Of a stretch of 14,119 nt of DNA, positions 6,748-13,178 are shown piece after piece. Below the pieces are notes generated by a model that saw only the letters and a program-made list of their open reading frames with translations, did no database searches and had not been told where the DNA came from. The position numbers and the translations under genes are program-made. The stretch lies in contig JBGCEF010000008.1 in the NCBI GenBank assembly GCA_045106175.1, positions 1 to 14,119 of the forward strand, in the 5' to 3' direction. Position 1 is the first letter of the stretch, and every line of letters begins with the position of its first letter. This DNA is from TMED27 sp045106175. Its GTDB lineage: Bacteria > Pseudomonadota > Alphaproteobacteria > Micavibrionales > Micavibrionaceae.

Positions 6748-7738
6748 GGCCTTCCTTTCTGAATAGATGCATATGGGCGTTTTCTTTTCCATTGATATGA
6801 TCGCGCACGCATGCCGCCATAATAGGTGATATCAGGTAGCCGTGGCGAAACAAGCCGTTGCATGTGATTGTGTTATTGTCTTCGTTGATACCAATGCGCG
6901 GTAAATTATCTGAGTAGCTGGGGCGAATTCCTGCTTTTAGTGATAGGATTTCGGCGTCAGCGAAGCTTGGGTGAAGTGTGTATAGCGCGCTCATGAGTTC
7001 CATGGAAGAGCGAAGAGATACACTGTTATTATCGCTACTTTCAATTACGGTTGCGCCGATCATGAAGGTGTGGTCCTCGCGTGGGATAATATATAATGGA
7101 TAGCGAGGGTGCATTAAACGAACTGGACGTTTCAGTTGAAAGTCAGGGTTGCGGGCGATGCAGATTTCACCTTTTACACCGCGTAAATTGTTATCGTTTG
7201 ATGCCATGCCGCGGCAGTCGATTGTTATATCCGCATTTTGTGTGGTTGCTATATCTTTTTCTAAAATTACATTTGGGTGATCGTTTAAATATTCGCAGAG
7301 CGCGTTTATTGTTTTTGCCGGATCGAGGTGGGCTTCTTCGGATAAGAAAATACCGTTTTGAAAGTTTCGAATAATTGATGGTTCAATGGATTGGACGTTT
7401 TGATAGGTCTTGTTTTTATGTGGTAGATGCGTTTTGAAGCGTTCTAAAATATAACTATCATCAGGGTGTGCGATGAGCAGGCTTCCTTGGTTTGAAAATC
7501 CTGTTTCCAGTGGTGTGTTTTGCCAAATTTCAATGGCGTCTAGTCCGGCTTGAACCCATTGTAAATTCATATGTTCAATTTCAGAGTAGGGCGCGAGCAT
7601 GCCTCCAGCTATTAAGCTTGCGTTGTCTGCTGGGAAACCTCTGGGGTCTGTTATGGTGATATTATGATCATCGGCAAGCGTGTATGCGACCATAAGCCCC
7701 ATAATTCCTGCGCCTTGTATATGAATTGTATTTGTCAT
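6719..7738 (-). CDS. thiO: FAD-dependent glycine oxidase
   Basis: ThiO oxidises glycine to dehydroglycine, the imine used by ThiG, and is typical of aerobic bacteria that lack the radical enzyme ThiH. Its 339 residues match the D-amino-acid oxidase/GlyOx family. The FAD-binding loop GAGIMG is at 9-14, followed by ITDPRGFPADNASLIAGGMLAPYSE. The C-terminal part holds LKAGIRPSYSDNLPRIG and FRHGYLISPIMA, which contact FAD in the family. It is the first gene behind the TPP riboswitch. Its ribosome binding site (GGAAG, 8 nt upstream) lies at the 3' edge of that riboswitch. The start codon at 7738 fits the family's N-terminus. Confidence 0.95.
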   Translation of the reverse strand: MTNTIHIQGAGIMGLMVAYTLADDHNITITDPRGFPADNASLIAGGMLAPYSEIEHMNLQWVQAGLDAIEIWQNTPLETGFSNQGSLLIAHPDDSYILERFKTHLPHKNKTYQNVQSIEPSIIRNFQNGIFLSEEAHLDPAKTINALCEYLNDHPNVILEKDIATTQNADITIDCRGMASNDNNLRGVKGEICIARNPDFQLKRPVRLMHPRYPLYIIPREDHTFMIGATVIESSDNNSVSLRSSMELMSALYTLHPSFADAEILSLKAGIRPSYSDNLPRIGINEDNNTITCNGLFRHGYLISPIMAACVRDHINGKENAHMHLFRKEGHENNHQRAA

Positions 7739-7741
7739 GTC

Positions 7742-7838
7742 ACACTTCCTACGGCGGCATTATCCGCATCAGGTTTTTGGAGTATAATCTCAGAACATCT
7801 TAAGCTTTAAGGCTTTTGGATGAACACCTCCCGTGAAT
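7742..7838 (-). promoter_or_regulatory. TPP riboswitch (THI element) of the thi operon
   Basis: Read on the minus strand the leader contains, in order, CACGGGAGGTG, TTCTGAGA, the ACCTGATGCGGATAATGCC core and GCCGTAGGAAGTG, the conserved pieces of the thiamine-pyrophosphate aptamer. An extra GC-poor arm (AGCCTTAAAGCTTAAG) lies between the first two pieces. The aptamer ends about 4 nt before the thiO ATG, and GGAAG at its 3' side is the only ribosome binding site. TPP binding would therefore be expected to hide that site and stop translation; I see no intrinsic terminator between aptamer and gene. The identity is secure and the mechanism is inferred. Confidence 0.95.
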
Positions 7839-7849
7839 TTATCTAAAGC

Positions 7850-7877
7850 AGATTAGAGTTTAGTGATAAAAAGTCAA
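7850..7877 (-). promoter_or_regulatory. Candidate thi operon promoter
   Basis: On the minus strand TTGACT (7877-7872) and TAATCT (7855-7850) are spaced by 16 nt. Transcription would begin near 7843, just before the riboswitch, as expected. Confidence 0.6.
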
Positions 7878-7929
7878 TGGATGGCTTGCTTTTGCCAAAG
7901 CTTGGGGCTATAACTCTGACTTCTTTGCT

Positions 7930-7957
7930 TTTACAGCATGTTTAAATGTCATTTAAT
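7930..7957 (+). promoter_or_regulatory. Candidate tRNA-fMet promoter
   Basis: TTTACA (7930-7935) and TTTAAT (7952-7957) are spaced by 16 nt and would start transcription near 7964, a few bases before the tRNA. A palindrome, GTCATT-T-AATGAC (7948-7960), overlaps the -10 box. Confidence 0.5.
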
Positions 7958-7971
7958 GACGTTAATGGTGG

Positions 7972-8048
<77 letters not shown>

Positions 8049-8079
8049 ATTTCTTATTCATTATTGATCGTTATTGTCC

Positions 8080-8103
8080 GTAACTTATTGAAAAATAAGT
8101 TAC
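8080..8103. repeat. Perfect 10-bp hairpin with GAAA loop
   Basis: GTAACTTATT (8080-8089) pairs perfectly with AATAAGTTAC (8094-8103) around the tetraloop GAAA. It lies 30 nt after the tRNA and lacks a T run on either strand, so it is not a standard terminator. It could set the 3' side of the tRNA precursor or be an island-end structure. Confidence 0.6.
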
Positions 8104-8117
8104 AAACAGGATTTTGC

Positions 8118-8133
8118 GTTCGCCTATGTTCGC
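8118..8133 (+). repeat. Tandem GTTCGC boxes near the left island end
   Basis: GTTCGC occurs at 8118-8123 and 8128-8133, period 10. They lie 68 nt inside the left repeat, a distance similar to the paired ACGGTA boxes inside the right end, so they could be integrase arm sites. That role is inferred. Confidence 0.3.
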
Positions 8134-8230
8134 TCACATATACCCACTTCCATTACATTTTGAGGGATGCTATTAGGGACAGGCAGTTCAATTTTTGTTT
8201 TGTCCCTCGAGCGTAAAGGATAGATCCTCA

Positions 8231-8271
8231 AAAAGAATTCCTCCAGGAGTAATGAGCTGGAGGAATTTTTT
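8231..8271. terminator. Bidirectional terminator after the NmrA-like gene
   Basis: A perfect 11-bp stem, AATTCCTCCAG (8236-8246) with CTGGAGGAATT (8257-8267), has a T run on the plus side (8266-8271) and an A run on the left that gives T5 on the minus strand. It lies 6 nt past the stop of the minus-strand gene and can also stop tRNA transcription from the left. Upstream of it, 8051-8230 shows no gene. Confidence 0.88.
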
Positions 8272-8276
8272 CGCAT

Positions 8277-9113
8277 CTATGCTGCCGTTTTCCATACACC
8301 GCTTGCTGCAACGTCTCTTGCATAATCTGCGAAGTCTTTGGGAGGACGACCCAGCGCACGCTGAACACCATCTGTTAAATGCGCATTACGGCCATCGAGT
8401 ACAGTAGAGAACAGATAATCTAGCATCCAGACAACATTCTTGGGTGCGCCTGAATTTTCGACCTCTCTGACAAAGCCGTCATGCGGCACATCGATATAAC
8501 TGATCTCGCGTCCGGTTGCTTTGGAGAGATCTGCAGCCACATCCGCGATAGTCATGAGGCGTGGCCCTGTTACTTCATAGATCTCACCATTGTGGTGATC
8601 CTCAGTTAAAGCGGCAACAGCGATATCCGCAATGTCGTCAACATCAACGAACGGTTCAACCTGATTGCCAGCTGGTAATGTAATCGCGCCGTTCAAGACC
8701 ATGTCAATAAAAGCACCTTCCGAGAAATTTTGATTAAACCAGCTTGCACGAACAACTGTCCATTCAAGGCCAGAATTTGCAATAATGCGCTCACACGCTT
8801 GCGCTTCTTCTTCACCGCGTCCAGAGAGCAAAACGAGCTTTTTAACGCCGCGCTGTTTGGTGAGATCAACAAACGCTTGAATGGCATCTGTAGCACCCGG
8901 CATTGCAAGGTCGGGAGTATATGTGATGTAAACAGCCGTGACATTTTCTAGGCATGCGTCCCAGCTTTTTTGGTTGTTCCAATCAAAAGCAGGACTTGCT
9001 GAACGTGAGCCGATGTGAACATTATAACCTTTGTCAGTTAAACGCTGTGCAACGCGGCGACCTGTTTTTCCTGTTCCTCCAAGAACGAGTGTGAGTGTGT
9101 TTTGTGTTGTCAT
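8277..9113 (-). CDS. NmrA-like NAD(P)-binding protein (atypical SDR)
   Basis: This 278-residue Rossmann-fold protein begins MTTQNTLTLVLGGTGKTGRRVAQRL, with the dinucleotide loop GGTGKTG near residues 12-18. It continues with an HIGSRS strand end after the second strand, KKLVLLSGRGEEE, LEWTVVRASWFNQNF, FVDVDDIADIA and YEVTGP, the usual path of the NmrA/extended atypical SDR family. Members act as NAD(P)H oxidoreductases or redox sensors; the substrate is unknown. The longer reading from 9209 is rejected because the ATG at 9113 has AAGGAG in front and starts directly at the Rossmann strand. It lies 106 nt behind the AraC-type gene on the same strand and is its likely target. Confidence 0.9.
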   Translation of the reverse strand: MTTQNTLTLVLGGTGKTGRRVAQRLTDKGYNVHIGSRSASPAFDWNNQKSWDACLENVTAVYITYTPDLAMPGATDAIQAFVDLTKQRGVKKLVLLSGRGEEEAQACERIIANSGLEWTVVRASWFNQNFSEGAFIDMVLNGAITLPAGNQVEPFVDVDDIADIAVAALTEDHHNGEIYEVTGPRLMTIADVAADLSKATGREISYIDVPHDGFVREVENSGAPKNVVWMLDYLFSTVLDGRNAHLTDGVQRALGRPPKDFADYARDVAASGVWKTAA

Positions 9114-9219
9114 TGATTTTCTCCTTTTCGTTATCAACAAACCCAGAATATCAATAGAGGCTTTGATACTCTTGCCGATGCGTGCCAGAGTTTTTGCAGA
9201 TGACGACAAATAGAAAGGA

Positions 9220-10227
9220 CTAGGATTTTATAGGCTCAAGTCGATAAGAGCGCGGAGTTTGCCCTGCCCAACGTTTAAAGGCCCGTGTAAAGCCGCTTTG
9301 TTCAGAGAATCCAGTTAAGAAAGCAATTTCGGCAAGGCTATAATCAGTCTCCCGCAAAAGCCTTTGTGCTAGATCCTTGCGAGCCATATCCACCACGCTT
9401 TGAAAAGAATGCCCGTCGTCGGATAAACGCCTTTGCAGGGTTCTTGCTCCTATTCCTAACTCTGAAGCAATTGCAGAGAGTGTAGGCACACCTTCGCTCA
9501 AAAGATTTGCAACGGCACGCCTGACTTGTTGTTCTAGATCATTATCTTGTGTCCGTAATGCTAATTCTTGCTCTAAATACCGATCAAAAAACGTGGCAAT
9601 CGTTTCATCGCCTAGCGTGTTGGGGGCATTTAAAGCATCTTCACTGACCAGAAGAGCATCGCGTCCCGATTGAAAATAAACAGGGCATCCAAAATGCTCT
9701 TCATAGACAGCGACATCACCTCTGGGCCCATGCTTGAAATAAACGCCCAGAGGTTTGAATTCAGCAGCACTGACTTCTTTACTGATTATATCCACCGCAG
9801 ACATACTGGCTTCATTCGAAAGCAGCATACCCATGCGTCCATCGCCTGCTTTTTCCAGATTGAAGAAATAGCCTTCTTTCGATTGTTCTAATGAATATGT
9901 CTCGGCACTGCCAAGAACATGGCCATATCGTTCAGCCCTCAAATAAGAACCACGGAGATTCGGTGCTGATTTCCAGGCCAGTCCGAACGCACCGTATTCA
10001 TCGCTCTTCATAGCTGCCCCGATGCGAAGCGGTAAGATTAGACCATCGGGATCACGGTCTGTAAGAGCAGCGAAGAAGTCATAATATTCAGAAGAAGAAA
10101 CCATTTGGGCAGGATCAATTGGCCCGTCTGGAACAAGGCCAAGTTCCTCAACAAGATCGCGCGTTTCAACACCAGGACTTGCTTGCCCAATAACCTTATA
10201 AACGTAAAGTGATGTAATCTGGCTCAT
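9220..10227 (-). CDS. AraC-family transcriptional regulator
   Basis: The 335-residue protein (from the ATG at 10227) has an N-terminal ligand-binding region of the long 'arabinose-binding' type found in OruR/VirS-like regulators (MSQITSLYVYKVIGQASPGVETRDL...). The C-terminal double helix-turn-helix includes GVPTLSAIASELGIGARTLQRRL and YSLAEIAFLTGFSEQSGFTRAFKRWAGQTPRSYR, the standard AraC signature. The ligand is unknown. An in-frame extension to 10344 is possible but begins with 39 residues unlike the family. No clear ribosome binding site precedes 10227; a TATACT box at 10239-10234 would start transcription on or next to this ATG, so it may be leaderless. Divergent from the XRE gene. Confidence 0.9.
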   Translation of the reverse strand: MSQITSLYVYKVIGQASPGVETRDLVEELGLVPDGPIDPAQMVSSSEYYDFFAALTDRDPDGLILPLRIGAAMKSDEYGAFGLAWKSAPNLRGSYLRAERYGHVLGSAETYSLEQSKEGYFFNLEKAGDGRMGMLLSNEASMSAVDIISKEVSAAEFKPLGVYFKHGPRGDVAVYEEHFGCPVYFQSGRDALLVSEDALNAPNTLGDETIATFFDRYLEQELALRTQDNDLEQQVRRAVANLLSEGVPTLSAIASELGIGARTLQRRLSDDGHSFQSVVDMARKDLAQRLLRETDYSLAEIAFLTGFSEQSGFTRAFKRWAGQTPRSYRLEPIKS

Positions 10228-10354
10228 ACAACCAGTATACTGATAAGAAAGATATTTTTTAGAAAAAAGTGATCCGCAGCTAAAAAGTCTTTTAAAATTA
10301 TACCAATAAGGCAGCTCAAAAAAGCTTTGGCACACTCGCGGCACATTCCGTCCG

Positions 10355-10381
10355 GTTTTTACGGTATGTATTACGGTACAA
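10355..10381 (+). repeat. 27-bp repeat with paired ACGGTA boxes, copy A
   Basis: GTTTTTACGGTATG, four variable bases, then ACGGTACAA. The two ACGGTA boxes are 12 bp apart. It matches copy B (13033-13059) at 24 of 27 positions. It sits in the divergent intergenic region between the AraC-type and XRE-type genes. Confidence 0.75.
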
Positions 10382-10437
10382 GACTAAAAAACGCCGTTAT
10401 ACACCCTACAACATCAATCGCTTAAAGCTTAAACTTG

Positions 10438-10454
10438 GTTACTGACGCAGTAAC
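10438..10454. promoter_or_regulatory. 17-bp inverted repeat, candidate operator
   Basis: GTTACTG-ACG-CAGTAAC is a perfect 7+7 inverted repeat in the 358-nt region between the divergent AraC-type and XRE-type genes. Its size and symmetry fit a dimeric regulator site, with XRE, LuxR or another regulator as candidates. The rest of this region beyond copy A of the repeat shows no gene; I could not place a convincing XRE promoter. Confidence 0.4.
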
Positions 10455-10585
10455 TGGTTTTGAGCTGTTGATCGAGTGAATACTTTACTTTTTGTTAAGC
10501 GCGTATGCTTAGAAACGTAAATTGTTTGTTGTTGGCGGTGGGGTGTGCTTAGACTTAGTTCCCTAGCGTAGCCTAGACGAACATT

Positions 10586-10966
10586 ATGAGAGACATGCTA
10601 ATGAGTAATTCGGAAGATTTTTCACAAACTGAAATAAATAAAAAGATAGGTGCCAATCTTCGTCATTTTAGAAAATCTAAAAACGTCAGTATGGCGGATT
10701 TATCTGACCATCTTGGCATTAGTTATCAGCAGTTACAAAAGTATGAAACAGGGCAAAACAGGCTCAGGCTCGATAGCATTGTGCGGATTGCAACGTTCTT
10801 TAAGGTTGACTTTAATGAACTATTACAACTAATTATAGATCAACCTGATAATAAAAGAACAATTAAGCAAAGCAGAGACGTAGATGAATTGCTTAAGCTA
10901 TGGGATGCCATAGATGATGAAGTATCGAAACAAGCATTAATAAGAATGCTGAAAACAATGGTTTAA
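10586..10966 (+). CDS. XRE-family (Cro/C1-type) DNA-binding regulator
   Basis: The 126-residue protein has a helix-turn-helix of XRE type at about residues 20-78 (IGANLRHFRKSKNVSMADLSDHLGISYQQLQKYETGQNRL), with the recognition helix near 47-54, followed by a helical tail (DVDELLKLWDAIDDEVSKQALIRML) suited to dimerisation. The repressor-like domain is clear; its target is unknown. ATGs at 10586, 10595 and 10601 are in frame and none has a strong ribosome binding site; the first is used. The stop overlaps the luxR-type ATG by 1 nt (TAATG), so the two are translationally coupled and the XRE protein probably belongs to the quorum-sensing circuit. Confidence 0.9.
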   Translation: MRDMLMSNSEDFSQTEINKKIGANLRHFRKSKNVSMADLSDHLGISYQQLQKYETGQNRLRLDSIVRIATFFKVDFNELLQLIIDQPDNKRTIKQSRDVDELLKLWDAIDDEVSKQALIRMLKTMV

Positions 10967-11700
10967 TGGCTACTATAGAAGAAAACATAGATTTGCTGAG
11001 TAAGGCTAAAGATGCAGCTTCTGCATTTAAAATTTATTCGAAAGCGATGGATGAGTTTGGCTATGATAAAATCTCATATACTCTTTGTACGGACCATCCC
11101 TCTTTAAATTTGTCCAAGCAACATGGTCTATCCACGAGTTACCCTGATGACTGGATGTCTCACTATACAAAAAATTCTTTTTTGAAAATTGATCCTGTTG
11201 TTAGTGCCTTGCTGAATACTCGCGCCCCATTTTTTTGGGATGAGGTTATTGATGAGCAAGACCGAGATAGTGCAGCCTTTGCCTTGATGCAAGACGCAGA
11301 AGATGCGGGGGTAGCTGATGGGATAGGTATTTCATTTCGTACGCCGTATCAAGAAATTACGGGTATTGGTATTGCACGCTCCGAAAGGGCTTCACGAACG
11401 CAGTCATATGAGAATTTAGCAACAATTTATTTTTTGACTTCTTATTTCCACGAAACTTATAGAAACCTTGTGGTTCCCCCTAAAAAGGTTGAGTTAACGG
11501 CTAGAGAGTTAGACGTGTTATCTTGGGCTATTGAAGGGAAGACAGATGATGACATTAGCCAAATAATGAGCATAAGTTTCCATACGGTTCGTTTTCATTG
11601 GAAAAATATTTTCGAGAAGTTGGATACCTTTAATAAAGTTCATGCTGTTTCTAAAGCATTGAGATTAAGGTTAATTACTCCTGGTCTTATAACCTACTAA
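10966..11700 (+). CDS. LuxR-family autoinducer-binding regulator
   Basis: This 244-residue regulator has an N-terminal autoinducer-binding domain (about 15-165) and a C-terminal LuxR/GerE helix-turn-helix (about 176-235). The residues that line the signal pocket in TraR-type proteins are present: W63, Y67, D76, P77 and W91. In the DNA-binding domain LTARELDVLSWAIEGKTDDDISQIMSISFHTVRFH shows the conserved E181, L185 and G191 and the recognition helix SFHTVRFH. A full ligand pocket plus a synthase gene next door suggests a true signal receptor, not a solo. It overlaps the XRE gene by 1 nt and is followed 75 nt later by the synthase. Confidence 0.95.
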   Translation: MATIEENIDLLSKAKDAASAFKIYSKAMDEFGYDKISYTLCTDHPSLNLSKQHGLSTSYPDDWMSHYTKNSFLKIDPVVSALLNTRAPFFWDEVIDEQDRDSAAFALMQDAEDAGVADGIGISFRTPYQEITGIGIARSERASRTQSYENLATIYFLTSYFHETYRNLVVPPKKVELTARELDVLSWAIEGKTDDDISQIMSISFHTVRFHWKNIFEKLDTFNKVHAVSKALRLRLITPGLITY

Positions 11701-11702
11701 AA

Positions 11703-11715
11703 GTGGTAGTACCGC
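11703..11715. promoter_or_regulatory. Candidate lux-box-like operator before the synthase
   Basis: GGTA-G-TACC (11705-11713) is a perfect dyad, extended by one outer G-C pair to GTGGTAGTACCGC (11703-11715). It is centred about 67 nt before the synthase ATG. A weak TACAAA (11745-11750) could be the -10, placing the dyad near -48, a position used by LuxR-type activators. The sequence is not a canonical lux box. Confidence 0.35.
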
Positions 11716-11775
11716 ATTCAATCGCAACCTTGTCTTATTGTCTTACAAATTTAGTAGAAGTTTTAGGGCAAAAAT

Positions 11776-12684
11776 ATGAGTGCAAGAGATTTAAAGACGT
11801 TACCAGATCCTATTGAGAGAATTAGAAACATGTTATCTGGACGCTTTCAAAAAGCGGCAGTTTCTAATGATAATAATCCAAACGGGCTAGCCCCTAATAT
11901 CGAAGTCGTTACGGTAGATAACACTGCCAACTGGTTTCCAAGAGACCCATTAGCGGAAATTTATCATTTTCGAGGAAAGGGCGTAGATGCGCTGGGATGG
12001 AGAAATCATATTAATTTTATGAATACGCCGATCAAGGGGTTGCATAGCGAAACTGATAATTCAGACATGCAGGGTACTGTGTATTTGGTGAAAAGATTTA
12101 ACGATGGTGAAATAGCATGTGTTGTGCGGGTTCACCCTAGTATTGACACATATGGTCGTGACGTTTCAATGCTGGGTAAGAATTTACCTGATTTGATTGA
12201 TCGAGATTTGTTGCCGCAGAGCCACGATTATTATGAGACAAGCCGCGTTATTGTCGATGATGAAAGGCTGCCTAGAAGGTTGCCAAATGGTGAAAAGAAC
12301 CTTGATCGAAATAAAGCGGCTCTAGAATGTTTAGCTTCTTCTGTTGTTTATTCTAACTCAAAAGGCATTAAAGGTTTCTTTTGCTTTATGCCAACCAGCA
12401 TTTGGAATGTTGCTTACAAGTCTATGGGTATGGAGGTTAGCCCTATTGGGCCAAAGACTATGATCCGAGATCACCACGATAGTGAAGCTTACGAAGTTTT
12501 TGCAGGCAAAATGGACTTTACGCCAGAGGCTTTAGAGAACGTCTTTCGCACTACAGGCTTTACCGAGGAAATGCTTGATTATGGCTCTGATCCTGATGAA
12601 ATAATTCAGAAAATAATTGAATATTCGCAAAGCGTTGATAACGCAGATAATTCTGACAACCTTTTGCATAGAACTAAGGGGTAA
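11776..12684 (+). CDS. Divergent LuxI-type acyl-homoserine-lactone synthase
   Basis: LuxI enzymes make acyl-homoserine lactones from SAM and an acyl donor. Conserved points: LGW (W75), then ETDNSD giving E92-x-D94-x-x-D97, the same spacing as the catalytic E44/D46/D49 set; VVRVHP (R118, equivalent of R70); DVSML; and YYETSRVIV with E154 and R157 spaced as E101/R104. The protein is long, 302 residues against about 200, with about 45 extra at the N-terminus and an extended acidic C-terminus after about 245. The usual Arg24 and Phe28 do not align: R66 is one place off and Gly stands at the Phe site. The ribosome binding site is AGGG, 8 nt before the ATG. Downstream of the LuxR gene on the same strand. 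Confidence 0.85.
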   Translation: MSARDLKTLPDPIERIRNMLSGRFQKAAVSNDNNPNGLAPNIEVVTVDNTANWFPRDPLAEIYHFRGKGVDALGWRNHINFMNTPIKGLHSETDNSDMQGTVYLVKRFNDGEIACVVRVHPSIDTYGRDVSMLGKNLPDLIDRDLLPQSHDYYETSRVIVDDERLPRRLPNGEKNLDRNKAALECLASSVVYSNSKGIKGFFCFMPTSIWNVAYKSMGMEVSPIGPKTMIRDHHDSEAYEVFAGKMDFTPEALENVFRTTGFTEEMLDYGSDPDEIIQKIIEYSQSVDNADNSDNLLHRTKG

Positions 12685-12691
12685 ATATATC

Positions 12692-12958
12692 ATGGCAATA
12701 AGTGCCAATAATATTAATACAGAAGATGATGGTGTGGAAACGATCATTAGTAGTTTGATGGATGCCATTTCTATGGCCCACAACCTTGGCGACACGCAAA
12801 CAGAACAAGAGTTAATTCTTGTAATTAAAAAAGTTTGCCAAGAGCAACTTAATAGAAGTTCATCAAGCAACATTCAAACCCTAAATGTATGTAATTTTAT
12901 GCTTAAAATTTTAAGTAGTGATCAAGAGACTATTCATGAATTTTTAGAGCATGTATAG
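12692..12958 (+). CDS. Unknown 88-aa helical protein behind the synthase
   Basis: I do not recognise this family. The ATG at 12692 has AAGGGG about 11 nt upstream, overlapping the synthase 3' end, and lies 7 nt after its stop, so the two are co-translated. An upstream in-frame ATG at 12617 would lie inside the synthase and lacks a binding site. The protein has no signal peptide, is mostly alpha-helical by eye (VETIISSLMDAISMAHNLG and QELILVIKKVCQEQL) and has a Ser-rich link (NRSSSSN). Small helical proteins next to LuxI/LuxR genes include anti-activators such as TraM, but no sequence similarity to TraM is evident; that role is only a hypothesis. Confidence 0.75.
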   Translation: MAISANNINTEDDGVETIISSLMDAISMAHNLGDTQTEQELILVIKKVCQEQLNRSSSSNIQTLNVCNFMLKILSSDQETIHEFLEHV

Positions 12959-13032
12959 AAATTTTAGATATGAATATTTCAGCTTATTTTGTCGTAGGGC
13001 AGTGTGACGAAAGTGATGTTTTCTGTAGATAA

Positions 13033-13059
13033 GTTTTTACGGTATGGAGCACGGTACAA
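13033..13059 (+). repeat. 27-bp repeat with paired ACGGTA boxes, copy B
   Basis: GTTTTTACGGTATG, GAGC, ACGGTACAA; 24 of 27 positions match copy A at 10355-10381. It ends 58 nt before the right-hand 19-bp repeat, a plausible place for integrase arm sites. The region 12959-13117 contains no gene. Confidence 0.75.
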
Positions 13060-13117
13060 AAACTATATGCATTAAGCAGAGTTTTTAAATATCAATGACT
13101 TAGGTTGATAATTCGGT

Positions 13118-13136
13118 TCCTACTCCCGCAACCAAT
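13118..13136 (+). repeat. attR-like direct repeat
   Basis: Right copy of TCCTACTCCCGCAACCAAT, identical to the tRNA-fMet 3' end at 8032-8050. Sequence to the left is unrelated to the tRNA apart from a short GGT just upstream, so this is a detached tRNA 3' fragment, not a second tRNA gene. Confidence 0.85.
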
Positions 13137-13151
13137 CTAAAGCATTGAATT

Positions 13152-13178
13152 AGCCGCTTTTGAGCGGCTTTTTGTTTT
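13152..13178 (+). terminator. Terminator after attR, probably the original tRNA-fMet terminator
   Basis: The stem AGCCGC (13152-13157) pairs with GCGGCT (13164-13169), with a 6-nt loop and an interrupted T run (TTTTTG then T5). It begins 16 nt after the detached tRNA 3' fragment. No plus-strand gene in the island lies close enough to need it (the last stop is at 12958), so it fits the displaced native terminator of the tRNA. Confidence 0.85.

Noticed and set aside
8175..8207. AGGGACA/TGTCCCT inverted repeat near the left island end
   Set aside because: The 7-bp arms are separated by 19 nt with no T run and no gene context, too weak to call a terminator or operator.
12532..12873. 113-aa minus-strand frame across the synthase 3' end and the small gene
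   Set aside because: It is antisense to two better-supported coding regions and has no start signal.
8051..13117. Integrase, transposase or CRISPR array inside the island
   Set aside because: I looked for a tyrosine or serine recombinase, transposase motifs and regularly spaced repeats; no reading frame or repeat set fits.
13111..13136. Second tRNA gene at the right end
   Set aside because: Only the last 17 nt of the tRNA plus two bases are present; there is no anticodon or D arm, so it is an att fragment.
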